This document shows positions 26,758-35,459 of a stretch of 64,000 nucleotides of DNA, one piece after another. Origin of the DNA: Ignavibacteria bacterium (lineage in GTDB: Bacteria > Bacteroidota > Ignavibacteria > Tepidaquicellales > Tepidaquicellaceae); contig JAIBBK010000035.1 in the NCBI GenBank assembly GCA_019694675.1, positions 1 through 64,000 of the forward strand. Direction: 5' to 3'. The notes under the pieces are model-generated. The model saw only the letters and a list, made by a program, of their open reading frames with translations. It ran no database searches and was not told the origin of the DNA. Position numbers and translations under genes: made by a program. Position 1 is the stretch's first letter. Each line of letters opens with the position of its first letter.

Positions 26758-27666
26758 ATGAAAACTATCAGGATATTATTGATCTTCTTGGCATTGGTTT
26801 CTGCAGAAAGATCAATGGCACAGGGTTGCAGTGACGCAGGAATTTGCACCTTCCACGGACTCAAGGCGGATAATGAGCACACAAAACTGCTCAATACTTT
26901 CAGGGCAGGAGTGAACAACGGCAAAGGCGACAATGAGATAAACATATGGTCAACTTATTTTGAGTATCACAGGGAGTTCAGCAAAGAGTTCGGAGCCGGA
27001 GCCAGATTCAATTACTTGTCAGAATCAGGTTCATCTTTGGACAATTCCGGATTCTCCGATATTCTGATCAACCTTGATTATTCGCCGGTTCCGGAAGTTG
27101 ACATTGTGGCCGGAGTGAAGATCCCTCTTAACGATGCAAACGAGAAATTTGACAGTCTGGATGTCGGACTGCCGATGGGTTATCAGACTTCGCTCGGAAC
27201 ATTTGACCTCCTGCTCGGCATCGGCTATACCTATAAGGGATTGAAACTGGGCGCGGGTTATCAGCAGCCTTTGAATCAGAACAAGAACACTTATCTTTCA
27301 ACCGACTTTCCGCCGGGTGCTCCGTTCGGACAGTTTCAGTCAACCAATGAATTTGAACGAAGTGCCGACTTGATGCTTAGAGCTGCATACGAGATCCCGG
27401 TGAGCAAGCAATTCTTCGTTACGCCCGGACTACTTCCGATATTACATCTTGGCAACGACAAGTACACTGACAGCAGCGGAGCAGTTCTGGAAATTGACGG
27501 GTCAAGCGGACTGACTCTCAACGCAAATCTCATTCTCGAATACCGGATCAATCCAAACAATGCAGTCGTGTTCGGCGGATCGGCCCCTCTTGTAACAAGA
27601 GACTCGAGGCCGGACGGAATGGGCAGAAAATACCTGTTCAATCTCGATTACAAGATCATGTTCTGA
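26758..27666 (+). CDS. Outer-membrane barrel protein with CSDAGIC motif
   Basis: The ATG at 26758 gives 302 residues with a signal peptide (IRILLIFLALVSA, cleavage near SMAQ). The mature protein opens with QGCSDAGICTF, two cysteines five apart (C-S-D-A-G-I-C), followed by alternating beta-strands typical of a ~12-14 strand outer-membrane barrel (ILINLDYSPVPEVDIVAGVKIPL, LLLGIGYTYKGLKLGAGYQQP) and a terminal FNLDYKIMF. I recall the Cys motif from uncharacterised Bacteroidota proteins near receptors, but cannot name the family. It follows the TonB-dependent receptor by 367 bases in the same direction, so a shared metal or small-molecule transport role is possible. Confidence 0.65.
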   Translation: MKTIRILLIFLALVSAERSMAQGCSDAGICTFHGLKADNEHTKLLNTFRAGVNNGKGDNEINIWSTYFEYHREFSKEFGAGARFNYLSESGSSLDNSGFSDILINLDYSPVPEVDIVAGVKIPLNDANEKFDSLDVGLPMGYQTSLGTFDLLLGIGYTYKGLKLGAGYQQPLNQNKNTYLSTDFPPGAPFGQFQSTNEFERSADLMLRAAYEIPVSKQFFVTPGLLPILHLGNDKYTDSSGAVLEIDGSSGLTLNANLILEYRINPNNAVVFGGSAPLVTRDSRPDGMGRKYLFNLDYKIMF

Positions 27667-27678
27667 TACCGGTCAGAC

Positions 27679-28758
27679 CTACTTCACAAGCACAAGCTTT
27701 TTTACAATTCTCCCTGTTCCGCTTGTAAGCGAGTAGAAATAAGCACCCGCAGGCAGATGCGAAGCATCAAGAGTGTATTCGTAACTGCCCGGCTGAAGTT
27801 CTTCATTTATCAGCACTGCGGAACTTTGTCCGAGACTGTTGAAGAGCTCAAGAACCGTCATTCCTTTTTCTGGCAGTGAGAATGAGATCCTTGTGGAAGG
27901 ATTAAAAGGATTCGGATAATTTTGCAGAAGCTCCATGCCCGCCGGAACCTCGGCGGAGAATCCGGTGATTCCCGATGAGGGGTTTGTGACTTCTTTAACG
28001 GATCCTGGAATGAAAAACTGGATCGGAATTCCCAGCCCGGTAAGATCAACATTCACACTTGGCACCACATCCCTGAGCACCCACACGTTTGAACCGATGT
28101 AAACTGTGTCAGGCCTTGTGATTACAGGGATGTAAACTGTCGGAAACGGTGGAATGGTTACGCCGTAGCTCAGCACAAAAGAGATATTGAATTTTTTTGC
28201 GAGGAAGTTTCCGTTTATTGTGCTTATCGTCTGGTCATTAAGGCGCCTTCCGATTGTCTGCACTCTGATCGGAAGCACAAGAGTGTCAATCGTGATAGTT
28301 GTGTCGCGTGAAAGTATTGTATAATTCGTGTTCACTGTCTGCGAGAATCTGTATGTATTGTACCAGCCGTCAAGCGATCTTAAAAATGCAAAGAAAGTCG
28401 AGTCGAGTATTTCAATTGAATCCAGAAGCTGAAGAACATTCAGATAGCTCCATGCATTTGTCGTCTGGAAGTTGTAGTAACTTGTGTCTGTGAAAGGAGT
28501 TGGCTGGCCAATAGTCAGGAGTCCTGATTTTGACAGGACCTTGCTGGCAGTCAGTCCCTGATAGTTTGTAACAGACGCAAACGAATCCACCTGATATGTG
28601 CGAAGGCTTAGGATCGGTACGTTCTGTGAGTCAAGAGGGGTATTACTGTAATACCACACATAACCGGGCGAAGCAGGGAAATATGTTGATGCATTCTGGG
28701 CAATCGAAGAGCCGGCAAGTATCAGGCAAAGCAAGAAAGCAGTTATCAGTCGTTGCAT
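27679..28758 (-). CDS. Secreted protein with T9SS sorting domain
   Basis: I use the ATG at 28758, which gives a good signal peptide (LITAFLLCLILAGSSIAQ) and 359 residues; an in-frame ATG further upstream at 28833 adds 25 non-signal residues. The body is beta-rich, with a repeated SYYNFQTTNAWSYLN-like pattern, and I recognise no domain. The C-terminal ~80 residues are a Por sorting domain (LLQNYPNPFNPSTRISF, LPAGAYFYSL). It is convergent with the CSDAGIC gene, 12 bases away. Confidence 0.75.
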   Translation of the reverse strand: MQRLITAFLLCLILAGSSIAQNASTYFPASPGYVWYYSNTPLDSQNVPILSLRTYQVDSFASVTNYQGLTASKVLSKSGLLTIGQPTPFTDTSYYNFQTTNAWSYLNVLQLLDSIEILDSTFFAFLRSLDGWYNTYRFSQTVNTNYTILSRDTTITIDTLVLPIRVQTIGRRLNDQTISTINGNFLAKKFNISFVLSYGVTIPPFPTVYIPVITRPDTVYIGSNVWVLRDVVPSVNVDLTGLGIPIQFFIPGSVKEVTNPSSGITGFSAEVPAGMELLQNYPNPFNPSTRISFSLPEKGMTVLELFNSLGQSSAVLINEELQPGSYEYTLDASHLPAGAYFYSLTSGTGRIVKKLVLVK

Positions 28759-28879
28759 TGTGGGAAATTGGTTTGATCCAAAATAGACAACGACTCCTTC
28801 TAATTCAAAATCAAAATTAATCTTTGCATTCAAACTTTACTGCATAATGCATATAATGACCTTCCTTTAACTGACATCA

Positions 28880-29731
28880 ATGCAAATAGGCGACTATACA
28901 ATTCATTCCGTTCAGACCGGACTCTTCAAACTTGACGGCGGTGCAATGTTCGGCGTTGTGCCCAAGAACCTATGGCAGAAGACCAATCCGTCCGATGATC
29001 AGAACAGGATAGAAATGTGCACAAGGGCTTTGCTCCTTTTATCTGCAAGAAAGAAGATACTTGTTGATACCGGGATCGGATACAAGCTTTCGGAAAAACT
29101 TAACTCAATCTATGCGGTTGATTTCAGCACTTACACGCTCGAAAGCGGACTGAAATCATTCGGACTCAGCAGAAGCGATATCACTGACGTCATTCTCACT
29201 CACCTTCATTTTGACCACGCAGGCGGAAGCACTGAATACGACGAGAGCGGCAAGGCAGTGCCTGCATTTGAGAATGCCGTTTATCATGTACAGAAGAAGC
29301 ACTTCGACTGGGCAGTCAATCCCACCGACAGGGACAAGGCGAGCTTTTTTCCGGAGAATTATGTGCCGCTGTATGAATCAGGCCGACTGGCATTCACTGA
29401 CGGCGAGCAGAAGTTTGACGATTGTATAACACTTTGTCCGCTGAACGGCCATACGAGCCATATGCAGCTGGTAAAGGTATCCGACGGGGATAACACTTTG
29501 CTTCATCTGGCAGACCTGATTCCAACTGCAGGACATATTCCCGCACCGTTCATCATGGGGTATGACCTTTTTCCGCTAACCACACTTGATGAGAAGAAAA
29601 AGTATCTGAAGGAGATCTCTGACAATAACTGGACCGTGGTCTTTGAGCATGATCCTCACAACGAATGCGCGAAGATCTCGTTTGACGGCAAGAACTATCT
29701 TGCAACGGAAAAATCGGCACTGAACCAATGA
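28880..29731 (+). CDS. MBL-fold metallo-hydrolase (YtnP/AHL-lactonase-like)
   Basis: The 283-residue protein is a metallo-beta-lactamase-fold hydrolase with HLHFDHAGG (108 onward) supplying the HxHxDH metal site, VDTGIG upstream, NGHTSHMQLV as the third His region and FEHDPHNECAKI near the end. This arrangement matches the YtnP/quorum-quenching lactonase-like group, which often has lactonase activity; the natural substrate is unknown. It is 13 bases upstream of a sodium/solute symporter gene, so substrate uptake and hydrolysis might be linked. Confidence 0.8.
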   Translation: MQIGDYTIHSVQTGLFKLDGGAMFGVVPKNLWQKTNPSDDQNRIEMCTRALLLLSARKKILVDTGIGYKLSEKLNSIYAVDFSTYTLESGLKSFGLSRSDITDVILTHLHFDHAGGSTEYDESGKAVPAFENAVYHVQKKHFDWAVNPTDRDKASFFPENYVPLYESGRLAFTDGEQKFDDCITLCPLNGHTSHMQLVKVSDGDNTLLHLADLIPTAGHIPAPFIMGYDLFPLTTLDEKKKYLKEISDNNWTVVFEHDPHNECAKISFDGKNYLATEKSALNQ

Positions 29732-29744
29732 AGCCGCCACGAAG

Positions 29745-31223
29745 ATGAACTTCTCCACGCTTGATTATCTTATCATACTGATCTACCTGATCGCTGTAGC
29801 TGCGATCGGGATTCTTTCTTCAGGCAAGCAGACTTCGGCAACCGATTACTTCCTCGGATCAAAGAAGATCCCGTGGTGGGCGGTGTGCTTCTCCGTGGTT
29901 GCAACGGAGACCAGCACTCTTACATTCATAAGCATTCCCGGCCTTGCCTATCTTACTAATATGAATTTCCTTCAGCTTGCAATGGGATTCATTATAGGCA
30001 GGATAATTGTCGCTGTGATTTTCATTCCGAGATATTACGCCGGCAACATGGAGACTGCTTACCAGTATCTTGAAAACAGGTTCGGAAGCCCGATGAGAAA
30101 ATATGCTTCGGTAACTTTCATTGTCCTGAGGATATTCGCCGACGGTGTGAGACTCTTCACCACTGCAATTCCGGTGAAGTTCATTACAGGCCTGGGTTAC
30201 ACAGAGTGCATTCTCATAGTCGGAGCCATTACGGTTGTGTATGCTTATGTGGGCGGAATAAAGGCGGTCATCTGGACTGATGTAATTCAGATGTTCATTT
30301 ACACATTCGGCGCGGCTGTTTCAGTTTACATGATCTTAGAGCTTCTTCCGGGTGGATGGAACGATGTTATGAAGGTGAGCGCTTCCGCGGGCAAGTTCGA
30401 AGTGTTTTCATTCCCGAAGAGCTTTGCTGACCTCTTCACCGGAGGATACAACCTTATCGGCGGCCTTGTAGGAGGAGCATTCCTGGCAATGGCATCGCAC
30501 GGCACTGATCAGATGATGGTGCAGAGGCTTCTTACATGCAGTGACAAAAGATCCTCTCAGAAGGCAGTAGTGATGAGCGGAGTGATAGTATTCATGCAGT
30601 TTGCCGTATTCCTGTTCATCGGTGTTCTACTTTACACTCTATACAACGGCGCCGACTTCAAATCTCTTGTAATGAACGGCAAGAACCTTACCAAGTCCGA
30701 CGAGATATTTCCGATGTTCATTGTGAGCAGTCTGCCGACAGGTGTGGCAGGACTAATAGTCGCAGGTTTGCTTTCAGCTTCCATGTCAACACTTTCATCC
30801 GTTTTCAATTCACTTGCATCCACCACCATTTTTGATCTGATGAAGGGCAACAAGAGATTTACGTCAGATGCGGCAGTGCTGAAATATTCGAGGCTGGCGA
30901 CATTGTTCTGGGCATTTGTGATAATGTGCACGGGACTCCTGTTCGAGAGCGAGACCAATCCGGCAGTGGACTTTGCGCTCAAGATACAGTCACTGATTTA
31001 CGGAGGACTTCTTGGAGTATTCCTGATCGGGGTATTCATGAAGAAGGCGGATCTTAGAACGGCGCTGATTTCTTACACTACCGCAATTGTCTTTCTGATA
31101 TTGCTCTTTGTCCTTCCGAAAGCTGGCATCATACCGGCGCTGAACCTTACCTGGTTCACTTTCTTCGGAGTTGTGATCTCGTTCATTACGGCATTCGCAG
31201 TCACTTCCGCAAGGAAGATCTGA
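29745..31223 (+). CDS. Sodium:solute symporter (SSS family)
   Basis: The 492-residue protein has about 13 membrane segments and the SSSF pattern: DYFLGSKKIPWWAVCFSVVATETSTLTFISIPG at the N-terminus, YLENRFG, a GGIKAVIWTDVIQ motif and SHGTDQMMVQRLL. It couples solute uptake to Na+ (or H+); candidates include sugars, sialic acid or amino acids, and the sequence does not decide. It lies between an MBL hydrolase gene and priA (gap 56). Confidence 0.88.
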   Translation: MNFSTLDYLIILIYLIAVAAIGILSSGKQTSATDYFLGSKKIPWWAVCFSVVATETSTLTFISIPGLAYLTNMNFLQLAMGFIIGRIIVAVIFIPRYYAGNMETAYQYLENRFGSPMRKYASVTFIVLRIFADGVRLFTTAIPVKFITGLGYTECILIVGAITVVYAYVGGIKAVIWTDVIQMFIYTFGAAVSVYMILELLPGGWNDVMKVSASAGKFEVFSFPKSFADLFTGGYNLIGGLVGGAFLAMASHGTDQMMVQRLLTCSDKRSSQKAVVMSGVIVFMQFAVFLFIGVLLYTLYNGADFKSLVMNGKNLTKSDEIFPMFIVSSLPTGVAGLIVAGLLSASMSTLSSVFNSLASTTIFDLMKGNKRFTSDAAVLKYSRLATLFWAFVIMCTGLLFESETNPAVDFALKIQSLIYGGLLGVFLIGVFMKKADLRTALISYTTAIVFLILLFVLPKAGIIPALNLTWFTFFGVVISFITAFAVTSARKI

Positions 31224-31279
31224 ACTGACGCCGGAAGGAAATTCATAAAGTTCATAATAAAGTACAGCATCTTCAGACC

Positions 31280-33775
31280 ATGTATGCAGAGATAGCCCTC
31301 GACCTTCCGCTTTACTCGCTTTACACTTACTCCGTACCCGAACACCTGCATTCACAGGCGGAACCCGGCAAGAGGGCAGTAGTAAGTTTCGGCAAGCGGA
31401 TCCTCACTGGGCTGATTGTCTCGATCAGGGATTCTTCCGGTATTGAAAATGTCAAGCCGCTGAAGTTCATCACCGACAAAGAGCCCGTGATAGGAAGTGA
31501 ACTTCTCTCATTCTGTAAATGGATCTCTTCCTATTATATCGCTCCTCCCGGTGAGGTACTTTTCTCTTGTGTTCCGAGAAGGGCGGCTATCAGTTCGGCA
31601 ATTAAGTACGGTCTTTCCGCAAATGCCAAAGAGAATTTCGAATCTTCAAAATTCAGAAGCCGGATCTACGGTGAGATATTCACAGTGCTTTTGCAGTCTG
31701 AAGATAAGCCACTTTCGGCAAAACAGATCGAGCGGAGGTCCGGGCTGTCAAATCTGAAAAGCTATCTGGACAATCTGAAGGCAAAGGGAATCATTGATGA
31801 AACAGAATCCATACGCAGGCCTACCGAGGAGAAGCATGTAGTGATCGTCTCCGCAGGTGAGAAAGTTGAACAGCACGCAAAGATCATTGAAGAGAATAAG
31901 CTCAGGTCACCGAAATATTCTGAAGCAGTCCGCTTTGTTCTGGAAAGGGGAGAGGCGGAAGAGTCCGAAGTCCGCGGAGTAAGCGGGCTTACCTCTGCAC
32001 AGCTCAGGAGACTCGAACTTCTCGGAGTTCTGAGATTCCGTGATCAAAGGCAGATGAGGGAGCACAAGTCGCATTTTGATGAACCCGGAAAGCAGATCGT
32101 GCTGAATGAACATCAGAAGATCGCCCTTGATGAGATCTCTTCAAGCGTTGACCTCGGGAGTTTCAGGACATATCTCCTTCACGGAGTTACCGGAAGCGGA
32201 AAGACGGAGGTATACATAAAGGTCGCATCACAGTGTGTGGATTCGGGAAAGACTGTCATCATACTTGTTCCGGAGATCTCACTTACGCCTCAGCTTTTGC
32301 ACAGGTTCAAGTCTGTATTCGGGGAAAAGGTTGCGGCCATACACAGCAAACTTACGGAAGGCGAAAGGCTTGATACGTTCGACAGGATCGTAAGCGGTGA
32401 AGTTCGTGTGGTTGTTGGTGCAAGGTCTGCACTCTTCGCGCCGCTTAAGAACCTCGGACTCGTTGTAGTTGACGAGGAGCATGACAGTTCATACAAGCAG
32501 GATACATCGCCGAGATACAACGGCAGGGACGCGGCAGTTTACAGGGCAAGCATGGCAAATGCCGTAGCAATACTCGGTTCGGCAACACCTTCGGTGGAGT
32601 CATATTTCAATGCTGAGTCAGGGAAGTACAAACTGCTCACACTGCCCGAGAGAGTTTCCGAGAGCGATCTTCCTGAGATAAGGATTGTCGATCTGAGCGA
32701 CAGGGAATTGCCTGATGCAGATGAAGAGGAACTGGACATACTCGACAAGATCACAAAGACTCGGGTAAGGTTCTTGTCGAAAGAGATGATCCTCGAAATA
32801 GGCAAACGGCTTACACACAAAGAGAACGTCATCATACTTCAGAACAGGAGAGGATATCACTCATATCTTGAATGCAGGACATGCGGAAATGTGGAGATGT
32901 GTGAGAACTGCAGTATCGCGCTTGCATATCACAAGTCTTTCGGCGAGCTGAGATGCCACTACTGCGGATATTCGAGAGCATATACGGGCACATGCTCCAA
33001 ATGCCTGTCGGCTTCCGTTACTCCCAAAGGAGCGGGCACGGAAAGGGTGGAAGAGGAGCTGAAGAAGTTGTTTTCTGAGGCAGTCATAGTAAGGCTTGAT
33101 TCCGATTCGCTTACCTCACGCAGCAGGTATGAGAAGATCCTTCGGGATTTCTACGAAGGGAAGATAGACATACTGACGGGCACACAGATCATCTCAAAAG
33201 GGCTTGACTTCCCGAACGTCACGCTCGTGGGAGTAATAAACGCAGACATCGGATTGCTTAATCCTGATTTCCGGGCAACCGAAAAGACATTTCAGATACT
33301 GACGCAGGTTTCCGGAAGGAGCGGACGCAGTTATAAGAGGGGAGAAGTTTTGATACAGACGAATCATGCCGATTACTTCGTCTTCAGTGCTGTTAAGAAT
33401 CATGACTACAAAGGGTTCTACGAGCGTGAGATAAAGCTGAGAAAGGAACTCCGGTATCCGCCGTTCAGCAGGATCGCTTTGATCGAGGTGAGATCTGCAA
33501 ATCTCGGGCATGCGGCGGAGCTGGCGAGAAAATTCTTTGACCTTCTGAAGAACCACGACAAGAAAGGAATCCTTAATATCTTTCCTCCCGTTCAGCCGCT
33601 ATTCGCAAAGCTGAACAACAGGCACAGGTTCCACATCATGCTGAGATCACCCAAAGATAAGGATGCATCCGGAAGTTACATGGCATCTGTCCTGCGCTCT
33701 GCATGGAAAGACCCTGCAATAAGGCATCACGACTCTGAAGTGTCTATTGACGTGGATGCCGTAAACCTGATGTGA
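31280..33775 (+). CDS. priA: Primosomal protein N' (replication restart helicase)
   Basis: The 831-residue protein restarts collapsed replication forks. It has the N-terminal 3'-DNA-binding domain (~1-95), a winged-helix region, a superfamily 2 helicase core with Walker A GVTGSGKT (Lys308) and DEEH in VVDEEHDSSYKQ, an eight-cysteine zinc-binding insert (~530-575; CRTCGNVEMCENC, CHYC, CSKC) and helicase motifs V-VI (GTQIISKGLDFPNV, QVSGRSGR). Length is somewhat above the E. coli enzyme. tRNA-Arg lies 9 bases downstream on the other strand. Confidence 0.96.
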   Translation: MYAEIALDLPLYSLYTYSVPEHLHSQAEPGKRAVVSFGKRILTGLIVSIRDSSGIENVKPLKFITDKEPVIGSELLSFCKWISSYYIAPPGEVLFSCVPRRAAISSAIKYGLSANAKENFESSKFRSRIYGEIFTVLLQSEDKPLSAKQIERRSGLSNLKSYLDNLKAKGIIDETESIRRPTEEKHVVIVSAGEKVEQHAKIIEENKLRSPKYSEAVRFVLERGEAEESEVRGVSGLTSAQLRRLELLGVLRFRDQRQMREHKSHFDEPGKQIVLNEHQKIALDEISSSVDLGSFRTYLLHGVTGSGKTEVYIKVASQCVDSGKTVIILVPEISLTPQLLHRFKSVFGEKVAAIHSKLTEGERLDTFDRIVSGEVRVVVGARSALFAPLKNLGLVVVDEEHDSSYKQDTSPRYNGRDAAVYRASMANAVAILGSATPSVESYFNAESGKYKLLTLPERVSESDLPEIRIVDLSDRELPDADEEELDILDKITKTRVRFLSKEMILEIGKRLTHKENVIILQNRRGYHSYLECRTCGNVEMCENCSIALAYHKSFGELRCHYCGYSRAYTGTCSKCLSASVTPKGAGTERVEEELKKLFSEAVIVRLDSDSLTSRSRYEKILRDFYEGKIDILTGTQIISKGLDFPNVTLVGVINADIGLLNPDFRATEKTFQILTQVSGRSGRSYKRGEVLIQTNHADYFVFSAVKNHDYKGFYEREIKLRKELRYPPFSRIALIEVRSANLGHAAELARKFFDLLKNHDKKGILNIFPPVQPLFAKLNNRHRFHIMLRSPKDKDASGSYMASVLRSAWKDPAIRHHDSEVSIDVDAVNLM

Positions 33776-33784
33776 TGGGAATTG

Positions 33785-33856
33785 TACCCCTGCAAGGATT
33801 CGAACCCTGACCAAAGGTTCCGAAGACCTTTGTGCTATCCTTTACACCACAGGGGC
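33785..33856 (-). tRNA. tRNA-Arg(TCG)
   Basis: Read on the minus strand this folds into a 72-nt cloverleaf: acceptor GCCCCTG / CAGGGGT with a G1-U72 wobble and discriminator A, D-arm GTG...CAC, anticodon stem AAGGT / ACCTT with loop CTTCGGA (anticodon TCG, reading CGA), and T-arm CAGGG-TTCGAAT-CCTTG. The 3' CCA is not encoded. It ends 9 bases from the priA stop, tail to tail. Confidence 0.93.
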
Positions 33857-33954
33857 GGATATTCGAAGTGCAAGTTATCTCATTGCTGTCTTTACTTCAA
33901 TGTTAATTACTGTGCAGTCGAGGGAAACCTTAAGCTGTTTGGATTTTTACGTGA

Positions 33955-33990
33955 AATCGCACTTTTGTATACAATCTTCAGGTTGCGATT
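33955..33990. promoter_or_regulatory. Nested inverted repeats upstream of T9SS pair
   Basis: AATCGCA (33955-33961) is inverted as TGCGATT (33984-33990), and between them TTGTATACAA (33965-33974) is a perfect 10-bp palindrome. The block is 72 bases before the start at 34062 and could be an operator or promoter element. Confidence 0.35.
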
Positions 33991-34061
33991 AACAAATGTT
34001 GGAATTTCAAAACGGATTTTTCTATTTTTACACAACTTTTTCCTAAGACTAATTTCATGCA

Positions 34062-35444
34062 ATGACAAGATCGTGGCTTTGCGCCGCCTTACTTCTGTTT
34101 ATTTCACATCAGGCAATTTCACAGCTTCCAAACCAGAACACATACCTCCTCCGAAACATTGACAGCTATTCGAGCTATTCGGCTCTCTGGGGCTACAGAG
34201 CTCCCGATGGAAGAGAGTATGCAATACTCGGAACTCAGACAGGAACTTCATTCGTGGATATAACTGATTCTGCAAACATAAGAGAAGTTGATTTCGTATC
34301 CGGCATTAACAGCGGCTGGAGAGAAATGAAAACATACTCTCATTATGCTTATGTTGTCTCAGAGGGAACCAACAGCAAACTTCAGATCATTGACCTCCAG
34401 TATCTGCCTGATTCCGTCAGGCTTGTTTCCGTATGGGGTTACACCGGATACACCAAGACTCACTCGATATCGCAGAACGGTCATTACCTTTACCTGAACG
34501 GGGGAAATGCAACTGCCAACGGAGGCGTAACTGTGGTGGATGTTTCCGATCCCGTCAATCCGGTGAAGCTCGGACAATGGAGCACCGAGTATGTGCATGA
34601 CTGCCGCATACTCAATGATACGATCTGGGCAGCTAACATCTATACCGGCAAGATGACAATCATCAACGCGACAAACAAGAGTTCGCTGGAAATGGTACGA
34701 TCATGGCAGGCATATCCCTCCAGCACAGTGTCAACCCACAATGCCGCCATCACAGATGACAGGAACTATATTCTCACAACCAATGAAATCAGCAGTCCTG
34801 CAGGAAAGATGTTTGTTTGGGAAATAAGTGATCTGACTGCAATTACCAGAGTTGCTGAGTGGCAGCCAACGGGTATCACCAATTCGATCGTACATAACGT
34901 GGAGATCTACGGAAACTTTGCGGTGATCGCACACTACACCGCAGGCATAAGGATCGTCAATATCACAAATCCCGCGACACCGCAGGAGGTTGCGTGGTAC
35001 GACACTTACCCGAACAACAACAATAATAATTTCAACGGCTGTTGGGGAGTGTATATGTTTCCTTCCGGCAAGATCATCGGTTCAGACATGAGCAACGGAC
35101 TGTTTGTTATAAAGACCAGCTTCCCCATGACGGGTTCGTCTCAGTTGAATACGACAGCTCCCGAAACATTTACACTTGAGCAGAATTATCCTAATCCGTT
35201 CAATCCATCAACAACGATAAAGTTCTCGCTCAAGGAAAACTCGGACGTACGTCTGAGCATATATGATATGAGAGGAGCCGAAGTGACAAGACTGTTCAGC
35301 GACAGAAGGGATGCCGGAGTTTATGAGGTAAGTTTTGATGCATCAAAGCAGGGCTTGTCAAGCGGAACTTATCTCTACAGAATTGACGTAGCAGGAAGGA
35401 CCTCCAGCTATTCAGAAACAAAGAAAATGACCTTAACAAAATAA
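34062..35444 (+). CDS. Choice-of-anchor B family protein with T9SS domain (copy 1)
   Basis: The 460-residue secreted protein has a signal peptide (LCAALLLFISHQAISQ), then a propeller-like region with LVIVD-type repeats (GTSFVDITDS, KLQIIDLQYLP, GVTVVDVSDPVNPVKLG, IRIVNITNPATPQEVAW) of the 'choice-of-anchor B' family. The C-terminus is a Por sorting domain (LEQNYPNPFNPSTTIKF). It starts with QLPNQNTYLLRN after the signal, the same as its tandem paralogue. A His-rich spacing (VHNVEIYGNFAVIAHYTAG) is conserved in both. The function is unknown; a surface or secreted binding protein is likely. Confidence 0.85.
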   Translation: MTRSWLCAALLLFISHQAISQLPNQNTYLLRNIDSYSSYSALWGYRAPDGREYAILGTQTGTSFVDITDSANIREVDFVSGINSGWREMKTYSHYAYVVSEGTNSKLQIIDLQYLPDSVRLVSVWGYTGYTKTHSISQNGHYLYLNGGNATANGGVTVVDVSDPVNPVKLGQWSTEYVHDCRILNDTIWAANIYTGKMTIINATNKSSLEMVRSWQAYPSSTVSTHNAAITDDRNYILTTNEISSPAGKMFVWEISDLTAITRVAEWQPTGITNSIVHNVEIYGNFAVIAHYTAGIRIVNITNPATPQEVAWYDTYPNNNNNNFNGCWGVYMFPSGKIIGSDMSNGLFVIKTSFPMTGSSQLNTTAPETFTLEQNYPNPFNPSTTIKFSLKENSDVRLSIYDMRGAEVTRLFSDRRDAGVYEVSFDASKQGLSSGTYLYRIDVAGRTSSYSETKKMTLTK

Positions 35445-35459
35445 TACCCCAAAACAGAA

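Noticed and set aside
33782..34162. 126-codon plus-strand frame
   Set aside because: It starts inside tRNA-Arg on the opposite strand and runs into the T9SS gene in another frame.
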